The notes below the pieces were generated by a model. The model was not told the origin of the DNA. It searched no databases and was given only the letters and a program-made list of their open reading frames with translations. This document shows positions 21,913-35,207 of a DNA stretch of 64,000 nucleotides, piece after piece; position 1 is the stretch's first letter; each line of letters begins with the position of its first letter. Where the stretch lies: NCBI GenBank assembly GCA_947561395.2, contig OX387182.1, positions 57,187,283-57,251,282 of the forward strand, written 5' to 3'. This DNA is from Buxus sempervirens (Eukaryota > Streptophyta > Magnoliopsida > Buxales > Buxaceae). The position numbers and the translations under genes are program-made.

Positions 21913-22844
21913 TAAAATTATGGGGATGGATGTAAAAAGACCATCAATGTAAGATAAATAAAGAAGAACATATATCAAGGAATACCTCAAATTGGAGATG
22001 AAATACAGTCATTAAGATGGTTTAAATTAGTGGTACAACTTGGTTCTGTTAAAAATGAGAACTTACCGACCCATTCCGATCGACTTTGGGTTGGTTTGGA
22101 TTGGGTCCCAAAGCTTATGGGTACAGTTTTAAGTTGGTTCTAAAATCTGTAAAAAGAATTAATTTTGATTCAGTTTCGGGTTGATGTTTAGGTTAAACCA
22201 AACCGAACAGGACCAAATAGCACCGACCTGTGATCATGCCTTCAAGTTATGAGGTGGGTGGTATACGTTGTGCGAGTTACAAGAAACAAGAAACAAGAAA
22301 CTTTGAAGAGGACAGAAATATAGTCGGTTAGAAATGACTTAAAGAAAGACAATATTTTATGGATCTCAAGATATATTGTTGAGCCAAAAAAAGAAGATGG
22401 GCGCGGGCCCTGAATCCAGGCCGCCTCTGGTTCGACCAGGGCTGCGAGTCTTGACTCCGGTCCGCTGCTCAATCCGACCCGGATCCCATATTTTTGGGTT
22501 TTAAGACCATTTTTAGGCCAAATCCAACCTGGAAAAGTTCAAAACAAATTCCCAAAAATCCCTGAAGCCTTTTGGAATCCAAATCCATCCAAAATTCACT
22601 TCACATAGTGACACAAAAATCAAATACCCATCTTTCCTGCATTAAAAGTGGTTCAAAGTGTCATAAATTAGACCAACCTCTTTTGCAATTGAACCAAAGT
22701 CCTCAATTGGACCAATCCTTTTGTGATTGAACCAAAGCTTTTCAAATCAAACCCAAATATCCCAAATTAAACCAAAAGAGTTCCAAATTGAACTAAAAAT
22801 CTTTCAAACTAAACCAAAATCCCCCTATATTAAACCAAAGCATT

Positions 22845-23125
22845 CCAAATTGGACCTCAATTGTCCTAAAACTAAATTGGACTGGAATCGTCATAAAAAT
22901 AAATTGGACTGGAATCATTCTTAAACTTAAATTGGACTGAAATTGTCCTAAAACAAAATTAGACCGGAATCGTCCTAAAACTAAATTGGACTGAAATGGT
23001 CCTAAAACTAAACCAGACCGGAATCGTCCTAAAACTAAATTGGACTGGAATTGTCCTAAAACTACATTGGACCGAAATTGTCCTAAAACTAAATTGGACC
23101 GGAATTGTCCTAAAACTAAAATTTT
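22845..23125. repeat. Minisatellite, about 29-bp units
   Basis: Nine to ten diverged copies of CTAAATTGGACYGGAATYGTCCTAAAA-type units (alternating ACTGGAAT, ACTGAAAT and ACCGGAAT). Reading frames across it (for example VLGQFRSN repeats on the minus strand) only reflect the period. The surrounding 22500-23500 is rich in AACCAAA strings and holds no gene. Confidence 0.85.
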
Positions 23126-26100
23126 ATGAGTCATGGCATTAAGCCAAACCAAACCAAACTTTGCATAAACCAAACAACTAAATCGATCCAAACCGGTTTC
23201 CATACAACCTATACTTCCAAATAAACCAAAGCCAAAATGTTTCTTCTGCGGTTCAAATTTTCAAATCAAACCAAAACCAAATTGGATCTTTGTAGTCCAA
23301 ACAACCAAAATCCATTCAAACCAAATCAAACCATTTCCCCTATGATTCAAACCAAACCTAAACCGATCCTTGTGACCCAAACCAAATTCAAGTCCAAATG
23401 ACCCAATTGAACTACGGTTTGGCTTGATCCCATAAGTGGGTATGTAGGCAGCCCAAAAAAATATGAAATTGGGTTCAGCTGCAAAAATAAAAATAAACCA
23501 ACCCAATTTCAATTAGTAGACTTTGAAAGTTAGAATCAAAGTGTATTCTTATAGCATAGGATATAATTAAGGATTAACGATCTTGAGTGGGTCTGCACCC
23601 CATAAAATAAAAACCCGCACAAATGGGTGAAATCGTGTTCGATTAATGATTACAAATTTTTTGTCATTAGGTTGTACTTTCTGTTGCAACTACAAGATGT
23701 CATGTTTGTAAGACTGTATCTGATCACTATATATTTTAACACCATCACTCATATATAAATACAGGTAGGGGTTCAGCCTTAACACCCCTTCCACTCTTGG
23801 GAGTGCTGAGACGTACCTGACTGGTAATGGGGTTTTAACTTTTAACCACAGAAAAACAAAAGGAAAAAGAAAAAGATAATGGAAAAGAAAAAAAAAATAC
23901 AATACCTTATGCCAATCATGGAAAAGATAAGATGAAGTATCCCATTTAATGAAAAAGGGAAGTATAATATTCTGCAAGTATAATTGAGTTCCTATAAAAT
24001 ACTCATAGAGCTAAAATGTTCTTAAACCATATATTTCCACATGGTGAGAAAAAGCAGGGGGAAAAAGGGAAGGAGAAAAGACATTACTATGGTGATTAAT
24101 ATAATATGCGAAAGATATGGATTCTTAGAGAAACCTGAGCAAAATTTTATCAGAATGTGAGATTTTCAGTAACATATTAACTGTAGTGAACTAATTCTGG
24201 ATAAAATGTTAACAACAATAATCCAGTGTGGTAAGAATTCTTACTCCCCAACATAATGAATCAAAAATCTGTGCAGTGTGATGGCAATATGAGGGTATAT
24301 ATCGTAGGTATCTAGAACTGCAGCTTATCGTCTGAAAATGCATGAAAGAAAAAAAAATCTTTCAACGTCGAACTGATGGAACATTGAGAACCTAAAATGG
24401 GTCATGCACATATAGAGAAAATGTGGATACTTGATTGTAGTGGATGATAGTACTGCTTTTAGTCTTACGAATTAGTGGAGACAGACAATCCCAGGATTTA
24501 CAGAAGAATGGATATGTATATCCCTATTGAGTTGTTACAAACTTACAATTAATATTCCAATATCTACATCCATGGTCAAAGGAAAAGAAGCTGAAGAGGA
24601 TGAATCTGGGGTTTGTACACACTTGTGATCATTCATTCGTACCTCAAGAAATGTATAACTTGTTTCAGTCTGTCAAGATAACCAGTTACAAACTCGAATA
24701 GCAGAACAAATTAATTGCTTTAGAAAAAAAAAAAAAAATTATATCCCACGCAATGCATACTTGATAAAAATTATCTAATTTTGGTTGCTTAATGATAAAC
24801 ATTAAGAAGCATTACAAGAACCTTTTTAATTTCTCTTCACAAACTAATCCGACTGAATGAAAAAGTAAAGGAAGGGAATACAAAAAAATAAATAAAATAA
24901 AAAATAAAAAAAAATGGAGAGAAATTAATTAAGAGAGTGAAAACTGAATCCATGTACATGGTTACATTTCATTCATATGAGAATATTGAACTAATTAAAT
25001 CAACTGAAAATGTAAAACACCATATCAATAATGTTAGGTTAAATAGAAGTCTATCATGCTGATATGATGTGTTCAACAAGCTACTTAATTAGAGCTGAAG
25101 CATCTATGCATTGCTTTGGTGGAGCACATCATTTTTTATTTTTAGGTTTCATGTAATTAATTAAACTCCTTAATTATTGTTTAGACCATTACGTATCCTA
25201 AAAAATCCATTCTCCTTCTAATTAATCTCGATATGCTATGAGATAGGATACATGATAATTAGTACAAAAAGATAGAAGTCAAGCATTCCTTTGGTTCGTT
25301 GTCGAGGTAAGTAATTTTTTATGAACAAATTTCTATACTTATTTACTAGATTTAAGAAAATAACTGAAAAAATGACAAGGACATCAAACAAAGTTTTAAG
25401 TTGCCCCCTTGATATGCATTAACCAAGATATATGCCAGGCCCTCTCTCAACCATGTTTCTATTCATCTTTCTTGATTGAAAATTTGTCAGAAACAGCCTT
25501 CCAGAGAGTAGAAACAGTTTGAAGACTAACTGAAGGTTGATAATTTAGTTAGCTCTATATACATTTTATGTTATCCAATCTAAGCAACACACTTTCAGAG
25601 CTAGGGAAAAAATGACAGTTGCATAAACAATTGAAGGTTGATTGATGATATAATCCAAGCAACATGACTTTGTTCTATAATTACATAAATTACTCCAAAA
25701 TAAGTAAATGAGATAATTTTTGAAGTTTTCATGCCAAAGCTATTTATGTATATGGAAAGCTAACAAGTATCATTTTTGTAGTCCATTTTCTTTTCCAGTG
25801 AAGAAAAAGCTCACACCAAAAGGTTTGTATTAAAGGCATTAAGGGACTAATCAGTTTTGAAACTGGACTTCTGATGCTACGATCCAGAATGATGCATACT
25901 CACCTAAATCTTTCTTTATAGTTCCTTAGAGCATTAGTAATTAAGTTATCTTTCATTTCAATCTCTCTCTTTGTCATGTAAATAAGTTATTTGACATGTT
26001 TAAACAAAAGAAAGTTAAGAGAGAGAGAGATGGAGAAAGAAGCCATAAAGGCACCAAGACTTGTCCAGCTAAACAATAAAGAAGTTGTTTAATGTAGGCT

Positions 26101-27216
26101 CTTATCAATAAGACAACATCCTATTTCAAAAAACTTCTTTTTTATTTGATCCTTCAAACGTCTCTCTCTCCTTGGATCTATGAGAGAGAGAGTGACTTGG
26201 CGCTTGAGGTGGCAATGATTCTTTTTTTTTAGATTTGCGGTTGACGTGGCACTGGTTCTGTGCTAGTGTGTGTGGTTCATTAAACAACTGATGCCATACC
26301 CAGAAATTAAGGTGGACAAAACACAACTAATATAGGGGTTTCTTCTGAAAGTTCTTCAAAACATGCTCATGAGAGGTCAAAACGCACGGGAGGTCGAAGG
26401 AAAAAAGAAATACTACAAAGGGAATCCCTTTTTGATGTTACCACAAATTAATGTGTCGTGTAGTCACAATCCAATTTTGCATTCATGCAGGACAATGGAC
26501 TTTTTTGTCTCTAGCCAAATAATTTCTTTGAATAAAATCACACAAACCAAGAGCCAAACCAAGCTTTTGATCTGAAGTCCATGGAAAGAGTAAAGAACGA
26601 ATAAATGGATACAGACAGCTCATTTTCCCACATCACTATATGTAATACGTATATATATCTATAAAAGTTTCAAAAAACTAGGAAAAACCCCAGCATATAA
26701 GATATCCCAGAAAGTCTCTTAAATAGGTTGATTTCCACTGATACAATGTTAACTAGACCTAGTTTGTTAGATTAATTCTGATACATGTCTATCTTCCGTA
26801 GATATGATGAAAGGCAGAAGTATGGTATGGGGGACAAGAAATATAAAAAAAAGCCACAATAAATAGCCCATGATATTAATTAGATGTCAATAAATACAAA
26901 AGGTGTCAGGCCAGGTTGAAAAGATTGACCTGCATCTCCTCCATCACTAAGTCGAGCAAACCTAGATTCTTGGTGTCTCCTCCCGCGAGAAAAATTCCAT
27001 CTCCAAGAGTGACTTAGCTTCACATGATGACATTCATCAAAACCCTACAAAAATGAAAAGAATCCCAAAGAGGGGAGAAGGAACAGAGAAAAAAAAAACG
27101 ATAGAAAGAAATACAAAAGGAAGAAATGGAAAAGGAGATATTTATATCTTATAATCTCCACGAATAGTAGTGAACTTTGCTTGTGTTTCCCTTTCATGGA
27201 TGGCTATATAGTTGAG
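23126..27216. other. No supported gene
   Basis: AT-rich intergenic sequence leading to the 3' side of the BOP gene. It includes GAGAGA tracts near 26015-26190 and short A/T runs. The last 250 bp before 27217 (minus sense) should hold the BOP 3' UTR. A 70-bp segment at 23763-23833 resembles one at 31643-31718. Confidence 0.5.
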
Positions 27217-29476
27217 CTAGAAGTCATGAGAATGGCGGTACATTGATGAATCACGGCCACTTTGAGACCCATGCCGATTCATGGCATCTCTTTGGTTGTT
27301 GCATCGGCTGTTATCGTCTTCTTCATCCATCTTACACCCCAACTGAGCAGCAGCAGCAGCAGCGCCGAGATTGAGATAAACCAATCTTGAATCAAGGCTA
27401 AGGCTAACCATGTTATTGCTGCTGTTGCTGCTAGGGTCACTGGTCATTGGTGGGTAAATGGCAGTTGTGGAGGGAGCATCACTGTTGCCTTCTTCACGGG
27501 AGATAACGAGAGCTGCTGATTGAACGAGCTCGAGACAGAGCCTAAGCTTGTTTGGCTCAATGTGAGATAGTCCAGGCACAGCCCCTTTGAAGAGGAAGTC
27601 TGAGGTCAGTGTTCGAAGCACATCTAGAGGCGTGACCCCGTCAATAGTCCGAACATTAGGGTCTGCGTGGTGGTCCAGCAATACGGCCACCATGTCTGGA
27701 CACACCATTTCGGCGGCAAGGTGCAATGGGGTCTTGCCGGCAGGGCCGGCCGGGTAGTTGACATCCGCAGCTCCAAGCTCAAGCAATGCCTTGACAACCT
27801 CTCGACTGCAATTTTCAACTGCATAATGAAGAGCAAGTGCTTCATCCAGGTTAAGGCCTTCTCCCATGACCATAAGCTTAACGAGCTCGACGTCGGACGA
27901 GTCCAGTGCACGGCGCATTCGACGGATCTTCTGGTCTTCGAGCTCGGCAGCTGCGCCGAGGTTGTGGTGGTGGTGGTGTGGCATGAGGGAGCGGCGTGCC
28001 ATGGAGGATTTGATGCGTAGCTCTTCTATCTTGGCGACTACGTCGATGGGTAGGTGCTTGGCAAGTACTTCCGGCGGGAGGCCGGACTTGGCAACGAGGT
28101 GGGAACAAGTAGTCCAGAGTTGATGCATGTCTTGCTTTCTTGAAGCTATTAGAACTTTCATCACGTCCTCAATTGAGGCCTTCTCCACCATGCTTGCCAA
28201 TTGCTTCTGCAAACCAAAACATTAATTAATGTTGGTAGAAAAAATTGACATGAAATGAGAACAAATTCAAGAGAAATTAAGCTATTGATGAAGGAATCGT
28301 TTTTTAGTGCCAATGGCAGCCATGTTACGACTTAATTGTGAGGTTCCTTCTGACATGATCCCATCTGTTTTCTTTGTACCCCTTTTAGTTTCAGTCCACA
28401 ACCCGAAAGAGGAAAGTTAAAAATGTGAGAAAAATCTGGTTTGATTACTGTGGAAGATAAGACAAGAGAGCAAGTACTATGAGTGGGCAACAGGAATAGA
28501 TAGAAACCCAATTCAAGAAACTGAAAGAGCTACATATCATTATCGATTTCTTCTGTGTAACCTAAAATGCTAAATCTGGTTTATATCTCATCCGAAGAAC
28601 ATGAAGGAGAAGAAGATCAACCCAGCACAAAGGACGAGGGACATGGCAAAAATCTAGTACAATTGCTCCAGCAGAGGGAGAAACCCAGTTTCAGATTATT
28701 AAAAGCTCCAAATGTCTTCGCAAATTAATAATAATTTCAGCTGCTTCAGTTGGGAAGCAAGAAATTTAATTAGATAGATCGCTGACCAAAACCCAATCCA
28801 CTCATCCCCACTTTTCCCCAGAAAAAAAATAAAAAGAAAAAATTCTTCCCCGTTACCAAAGAAAATAAAGAAAATGTCCATAAAGATCAGACCTATATTC
28901 ATCCAGATGTCCAAAAACCATTAACTATGTACTTACACACTGTTCGAGAGAGAGATCCACAGGAGAGAGGGAGAGAGAGAGAGAGAATAAAGATCATAAG
29001 AAGGTAACCTGAGTGAGTAATGCGAGCTGCTCAACACCGAAAGATCTAGCGGCAGCAAGAGTATCAAGAGCAAGATCAACGGCAGAGGTGCAATGCGTGT
29101 GCCAGCATCCCCTCTCCCCACAATTAGGCCTGGGCTCATGCTTCTGAGGCACAATCGAGACTTGTCCACTGTACAGAAACTGCAACAACAACATGAACAC
29201 CTCATAACCAACCGAATTCACGGGGATCACCTGGGAATTCCCGGCCCTCGGAGACGACGCCGAGTTCATCCGTGACCCAACTGGGTCGAGACCTCCAGGC
29301 GGGTCAGGCCCACAGAAGAATTTCCGAAAGAAGAGACTCCTCGCTGCCAAGATGCACCGATGTGCGTGCACTAGACGACCTTCTACATTGAAAGTTACAT
29401 CGCTGAAGGCCTGACCGTTGATGAGGAGGTTGAGATAGTCAAGCGAGAGGGACTTGAAGGAATCTTCCAGGCTCAT
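27217..29476 (-). CDS. BOP: BLADE-ON-PETIOLE-type (NPR5/6, NOOT, COCH) BTB-ankyrin transcriptional co-regulator
   Basis: Two exons, 29476-29009 and 28206-27217, with a GT-AG intron of 802 bp between LLTQ and KQLASMVEK; the product is 485 residues, close to Arabidopsis BOP1/2. The N-terminal BTB/POZ domain (NGQAFSDVTFNVEGRLVHAH, about residues 20-130) ends in the Cys/His-rich CGERGCWHTHC. Exon 2 opens with the NPR-type helical region (SIEDVMKVLIASRKQDMHQL) and continues with ankyrin repeats (RRALDSSDVELVKLMVMGEG, AGKTPLHLAAEMVCPDMVAV, HHADPNVRTIDGVTPLDVL). The long NPR1 C-terminal extension is absent, as in this clade. Family knowledge: a nuclear co-regulator that pairs with TGA bZIP factors to pattern leaf bases, floral organs and abscission zones. 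All key motifs look intact. Confidence 0.96.
28207..29008 (-). other. BOP: Intron of the BOP gene
   Basis: Donor CAG|GTTACC at 29009/29008 and acceptor TTTGCAG|AAGC at 28207/28206. The single intron after the BTB domain matches the usual BOP gene structure as I recall it. A GA microsatellite lies at about 28948-28987, close to the donor. Confidence 0.92.
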
Positions 29477-29654
29477 GTTTAATTAGAACTGGCTGTGAGA
29501 GGAGATGATTAGAAGGGTTTGGAACGGGAGAAGATGATGGAGATGGGGTTGAAGGGGGGAGGAAGAGGGAAAGGAAAGCTTCCCTTCATTTCCCTTCTTC
29601 TCTCGTGTAGTATTGTTGTTTCTTGTCTGTGAGAATCTCCCTGTGGGGTGATGT

Positions 29655-29720
29655 GGTGTCTAAAGAGAGAAAGAGAGAGCAATATGGGTGGCTGTGCTGG
29701 GCGGCCGAGGTATTTAAATA
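29655..29720 (-). promoter_or_regulatory. Candidate BOP core promoter: GA/CT tract and TATA-like box
   Basis: TATTTAAATA at 29711-29720 is about 235 bp upstream of the ATG, and a GAGAGAAAGAGAGAG tract at about 29661-29678 lies between it and the gene. GAGA-type tracts are common in plant developmental promoters and bind BPC proteins in other genes; binding here is inferred. Confidence 0.4.
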
Positions 29721-32700
29721 ATACGGAAGCCCAGACGGAAAAGGGCAGATGGGAAATAATAAGAAAAGATTTTAGCTGGATTTTGCCCTTGTAATTCTTG
29801 CTTAAAGTGCTATTTAAAGAAATGAAGAAATATATTTGACTTGCGAATTATACATATTCATACAAATTTAAGAACCCGTTTTTGGTAAGTAAAAAGAGAG
29901 TAGATTAATGATTCATAAATAAGTTAGAAGGACATCTTAATCATTTTAAGATATAATTTTTCTTACTAAAGCATTGTATATCCAAGCTAAACTTATTAAA
30001 TGCCCTTTCCATGGATATATATGGGTCCACTTAATGTGGTTTGACCATTTGAAGATAGACGATAGATATTAATTCTAGCCATCAAGACTGCTATATATTA
30101 ACAGATTAAAAAAAAGGAGAAATTGAAAACAACCCCTAAAATAAAATTCAAAAACATAATCTTGGCCAATTAAGTTATGTGACGAAAGCATTTCCTCTAC
30201 AGCCAAAATCCAATCGTTCCACCGATTGGGATGGAATTTGAATGTGTGAGGCTTTCTCTTGAAATGGCATCCATCCGTGAGTTTCACGCTAGCGCTGCTG
30301 AGTGGCTCTAGGTGAAACGCTCTCTTATGAGACTCATTAATTAGTTAGGTAGATTGATATTGTGAAAAAAAGAAAAATTAGAAGAAAGAATAATTAAGAG
30401 AAATAGTTGATCTTCCAAATTCATGTTCATGTGAGAAAACTTTGTTATTAGATTGGAAATTAGGATCATATTAACCACTATTGTATGAATGTAACCAGTA
30501 ATTAATTAGAATGCAGTCCCAATCGAGATATTTTAGAGATGATCTTAGTTTGAATTGAAATTTGAAGTGAAAAGCTGAAGAAAATAAGGCGGCAGTAAGG
30601 GTGGTATGGTAAATTAGGACCAGACAAAGTCACTCTCAGGCATTTTGGCAAGGGAGAGGAAATGAGAGAGAGAGAGAAAGAGAGGTGGCATGGGATGAAA
30701 TGATAGATGGCTCATGTCGGCCGGGTCTGCGTGTCATGGGAACTCGTGCTCTCTTTGAGAATTAACGCAACGCGGGGTTCAAGTGTGTCTTGTTCCACAC
30801 ACTTTGATTTGAGGCAAAAGGATATGCACGTGCAAACGAGACTCCCTCTCTCAATAGTACAAATCACAATAGCCATGGACTGTGAAAAACTGTGTAAGAA
30901 GCTGTTCTTGGGTTGCTCAAGTCTTACAAAATCAAATCCTATGGATTGACCCGTCACTGACTGTCTTATGATTTGTAGCTTCAGATTTGACATGGGGCTA
31001 CTCATTCCAATCCCAGTCCCCTGCCCATCCTCTTTTTGCTTGTCCTTGTTTTTGCCACTTAATCTCTCTCTTTCACTCTCTTTCCTTCCTTCACTTCTTC
31101 TGTTTGTAACTTAAAACAACTTATCCTGTTTGTTCTTGACTAAGAAATTAGGATGTTACGAGTGGTATTAGGTTGAAGAATTTTACACACGAGGTATCAT
31201 TTGATATAAGCTTGCTTAGATTTGCTAATTAAGCTCCTCTCGGAGTAGGTAAAATGAGAAGGGCTAAGCCTAATTATAAAATTTATGTGATCCTAAAGAT
31301 AATATATTTCTTCAAGTATTCGTATATCATATCAGATAAAGAGGAATCTTAATAAGCTTTTAGCATTACATAAAACAAAGAGAAACTAAGCAATATATAC
31401 CAAGCTTAAATAAGATGGCTTGCCCTTGGAGCATCTTTCATTGGGTGGCTAGAAGAATTATGCAGCAACTGCAAGGTGCTCAGATTGTTCACACGCTACA
31501 ACAGAATCTTTGGCAAGAGAAGCACTCAAGGCACAGAACCAGATTTTACTAAAAGAAAGCTTCGGCCGATTTAGGACTAATATCTAAGGGAGGTATTTAT
31601 CACTTTTGTTGGTATATATGCTTCTCTAAGTACTTTTAATCTTTAGGCTGGGGTCAGGCCTAAACCGGCATCCCTTCCTTTTGGAAGTGCTTAGTACCCA
31701 TTTGGGTAATGGGTCGAAGCTTAAATAAGAAAATTAACTAGATAAATAAAAGTGAAACATGGCCATATGATTAATCAAATGTATAAACTGAAAAAGGTAC
31801 AATTTAAAAGTAAATATTTAAGAGAATGTCATATGGATTTTTAAGTGACCAAAAATTGGAAAGGAGAACTAATTAGATTTGAAGCAAAGTAACTAGATTA
31901 TAATATGAGAGAATAAAATATATAAGGAAATTTCTTTATTTTTCTAATTTTTAATGACTTAATAATTAAAAAGGACTAAGTTAATTAAATTGAAAATTCT
32001 ATTTTCATGAATGGGACAAGAATGGATTATATATATATAGATATATCAAATTTTTTGGGATAAGGCATTTGGTTATTGGTTGATTGATTGATTGAAACTT
32101 TAATTTCGGAGTTTCTGACCTCTTCGTATTTTGTTATTATTCTATAATTATGGTTTTTGTGGGCAAGATATTGCGTTTATGGTGTTTCAACTCTAAATGA
32201 ACGACGCTCCTGTTTTGGATTCCGCTCTTGACTCCACATTCTCTTCACCTAGGTTAGAGTGGGTTCAGTTTGGTTTTTGGTTTTAGTTTTGCACTTTAAT
32301 AACTCGATCGTGTAGTAATAGTTCAATTCACGCCCCAAAACATGACAGAGAAGAAAAAAAATCCTTGGAGATGTACGAGTCTTATCACAAGTATCAAATC
32401 AATAACAAGAAATGAAAAGAAGGAAAGGCCTTTCCATCTAGTTGTGAAAGAACCCTCAAGATTTTTCTACTGTTGTCTCTTAGTAGAATATCTAAATAGT
32501 GTTCAACCTAAACTCAATAAACCTCAGAGAAAATGTTTACCTGGTCAACCTTCAACTTTGTGAGATGACTGCAGCCCACTGATCTTGTTCATTCACTTGA
32601 ACAAAAAAAATCAACAAATGAATCAAGGCAAGAAAAGAAAAACAAGTGGTCAATCCTTCCAAATAAAAAAAAATTATAATGTCCCTTGGATGGTTCTATG

Positions 32701-35113
32701 ATCAAGTTGACTTATGACCTAAGGATATCCTATGTGGAACCCACTGAATTTTGACTCTCCTCCTATATCTCCAGATATGATCTTAGTGAATTGATGAATA
32801 GGCATGGATGATATTTCCACAAATGGGAAGCGGGGAGAACCATATTTGGGTTTGTGGGATGACTGAGGGTCAAAACCCTAATAAATTTCCATTTATGGTG
32901 GTGGTATGAGTCACCTCAAAACCTTACTATTCGTTTGGGAATCATTTCATATACCATTCATTGAATAAATAAGGCTCTCAACTCTCTCAAGTTCCCTTTG
33001 AATTTTTTGAATGGGACAAATTAAGTTGCATTCTTCTTTTAAATCCTTCTTTAGGCCTTTCAGATTCTTGATTGGCCCATTTTGATTTGGCAAGATCATG
33101 ATGAGCCACGAGCTGACAGGACTAGGGTTTGGCAATGTTCTGCATCCAACGTGTATCCAGTCTGGAGGTTACATTTCGTCCCAGAAGGTTTAGGTGGAAA
33201 TACTGTATTGACTTAGAACAGGAAACCATCTGATCCTGATCAGAGGGTGATGGAACAATAGACTCCATAATTTGTTTATTCTCTTGTCTGTCATGTTTCC
33301 ATGTGATGGGATATTTTCCCCTCCTCATCACTGACAAGTGAATGCCCAACAGCTTTAAATAACTAATATTTCATGGCATGTTGGTATTGTTGCTCCTATG
33401 GAAGTGACATGATCATGGTGAGTCCTTAGCATATCAATATGAAAAAAGAACAAAACTCAAAGTCCAATGGCTTTCCATTATAGTTTTTGTTATGATATCA
33501 TATCTTGCATTTGATGACCCTAAGTTAAACTGAAACATGTTTAGTTGAGTTAGTTAGACCACATGAATAATACCTTGGTTATGTATATACATAACCCTGA
33601 TTAGCAGTGATCACATGTTAACAATACTCAGGACAAATCATTAATCTATTTCTTTCAGTTTGCCCCATTTGACTTCCCTAATAATTTCACAGATTTGTGA
33701 TATAAATATTCCAGTGGTCGATTTTCTCAAGATTAAAAAAACATCAAATTAAGATGACAAATGTTTTATCATATATAATTCAAATCATCCTAAGATTCCT
33801 TCTCTTCAAACTTGTAGATACGACATTGAACATGGTCTTCAAGCAATAGACTTCTCCACCAGTCGCAATAAAGTCCTTTCAGAGACAAGTTAAGTGACTT
33901 TCTGGTTTGAAGAAAGCAATGAACGGGGGGAGTGATAAAGTAGGATAACATGGATTTGGTGAATGAAAGAGACGATTCTTTTAAAGTAAGGACCTTTGTT
34001 AAAGGAGGGATGAATTTTTAAACACGGATAGAAATTCATTAATAATACCTCTAGGTTCAGAACCTTTTTGACATTTGGAAAGAGCTATTCATTTACTTTT
34101 GCGTTCTCGTTTATAAGCTTCCTGAAAGAACAGATAAGGACATTACAAGGGTAAGAAAATGTTAGAAGATAAAAGTTTGGTATTATAATAAAAGGGTAGA
34201 CTAAATTTTTATAGATTTGTTTAGTGGCTTTTTGTTGTTTGTTTGTTTGTTTGTGTCTATTATTATTGCAACTAGGCAATAGAGTATCCCACAATTATAT
34301 GAACTCCTGTGCTTGTCCCATACAAGGATTATGCCATGGATTAGGAAATCAATTGGCAGCCAAATTCAATTAGTTTTGATCAACTATCATGTCCGTTAAT
34401 CATAAGTCGAGATCATGGCTTTACACTTGTGTTATTTGTATGAGGCCCACCTGATCAGAAGGATATAGAGATTGTGAGTGAAAAAGGAGTTATGGGATTG
34501 AGCGGTGCTGCATAATTTTAGGAGACAACTACCCAGATATAAGTGCAAAGAGGGATCATAGCAAAACCCACTTTCTCCACAGTTTTGACCTCCACCGACC
34601 AGGGCGACCCTATCATCATGAGATGTGTGGAACGCTCATCTTAGTTGGAAATGAGATTGTGGGGTGGCTTCTTGTCTTACTTTTCATTATAACCACCTTT
34701 AATTTGGGTCCCTTTATTACTTTGTCCCTAACTAGCATCCAATCCAATCCAACACAAGCTTTCGTTTGTTTGAAAATCAAAGCAAAGTTTTGGGTAAGAC
34801 CTCAACCAGTCAAATTACCCAAAAACAACTCCATCATGGCCATAAAAGCCATACCAAACAAACCAATTTAGGGTTCTATAGCTAGCACATTTGAGTGTTT
34901 GCTAAAGGTGCTTCCTAAAGGGAAAAGACAAAGCACTGTACACTTTAAATGAGATTGCATGGAACATCTGCTCAGCCATCAATCTCTCAGGCCTTTTTGT
35001 AGAGTTCCTGTTTTAAACATCTAAAAAGAATGCTTTCCAGGAAAGCCACTCTAATCCACATGTATACAGTTATTTACAGTTAAAAGTAGATTTGTAACAT
35101 CCATGATCTCCCC
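29721..35113. other. No supported gene
   Basis: AT-rich intergenic sequence upstream of BOP. Reading frames are short and without recognisable motifs. A GAGAGA tract lies near 30666-30684, a CT-rich stretch near 31060-31100, and a repeated 70-bp segment at 31643-31718. Distal BOP regulatory DNA could lie in the right-hand upstream part, but I cannot point to a site. Confidence 0.5.
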
Positions 35114-35207
35114 CAACTGGGTGTTTGGCAGGTACAACCTAATTTTAACTGTCCTCAAAAGGGTCGACCCTACAGCAGTGTCCAAGTTGTATCCAAACAC
35201 CCTCTAG
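35114..35207. mobile_element. Short hAT-type MITE
   Basis: The left end holds GGGTGTTTGGCAGGTACAAC. The reverse of the right end holds GAGGGTGTTTGGATACAAC. Near the centre is the palindrome GGGTCGACCC. The 94-bp unit folds on itself. Too short to code. Confidence 0.6.

Noticed and set aside
22793..23203. 136-codon minus-strand frame with VLGQFRSN repeats
   Set aside because: Product of the 29-bp minisatellite, without homology or a plausible start context.
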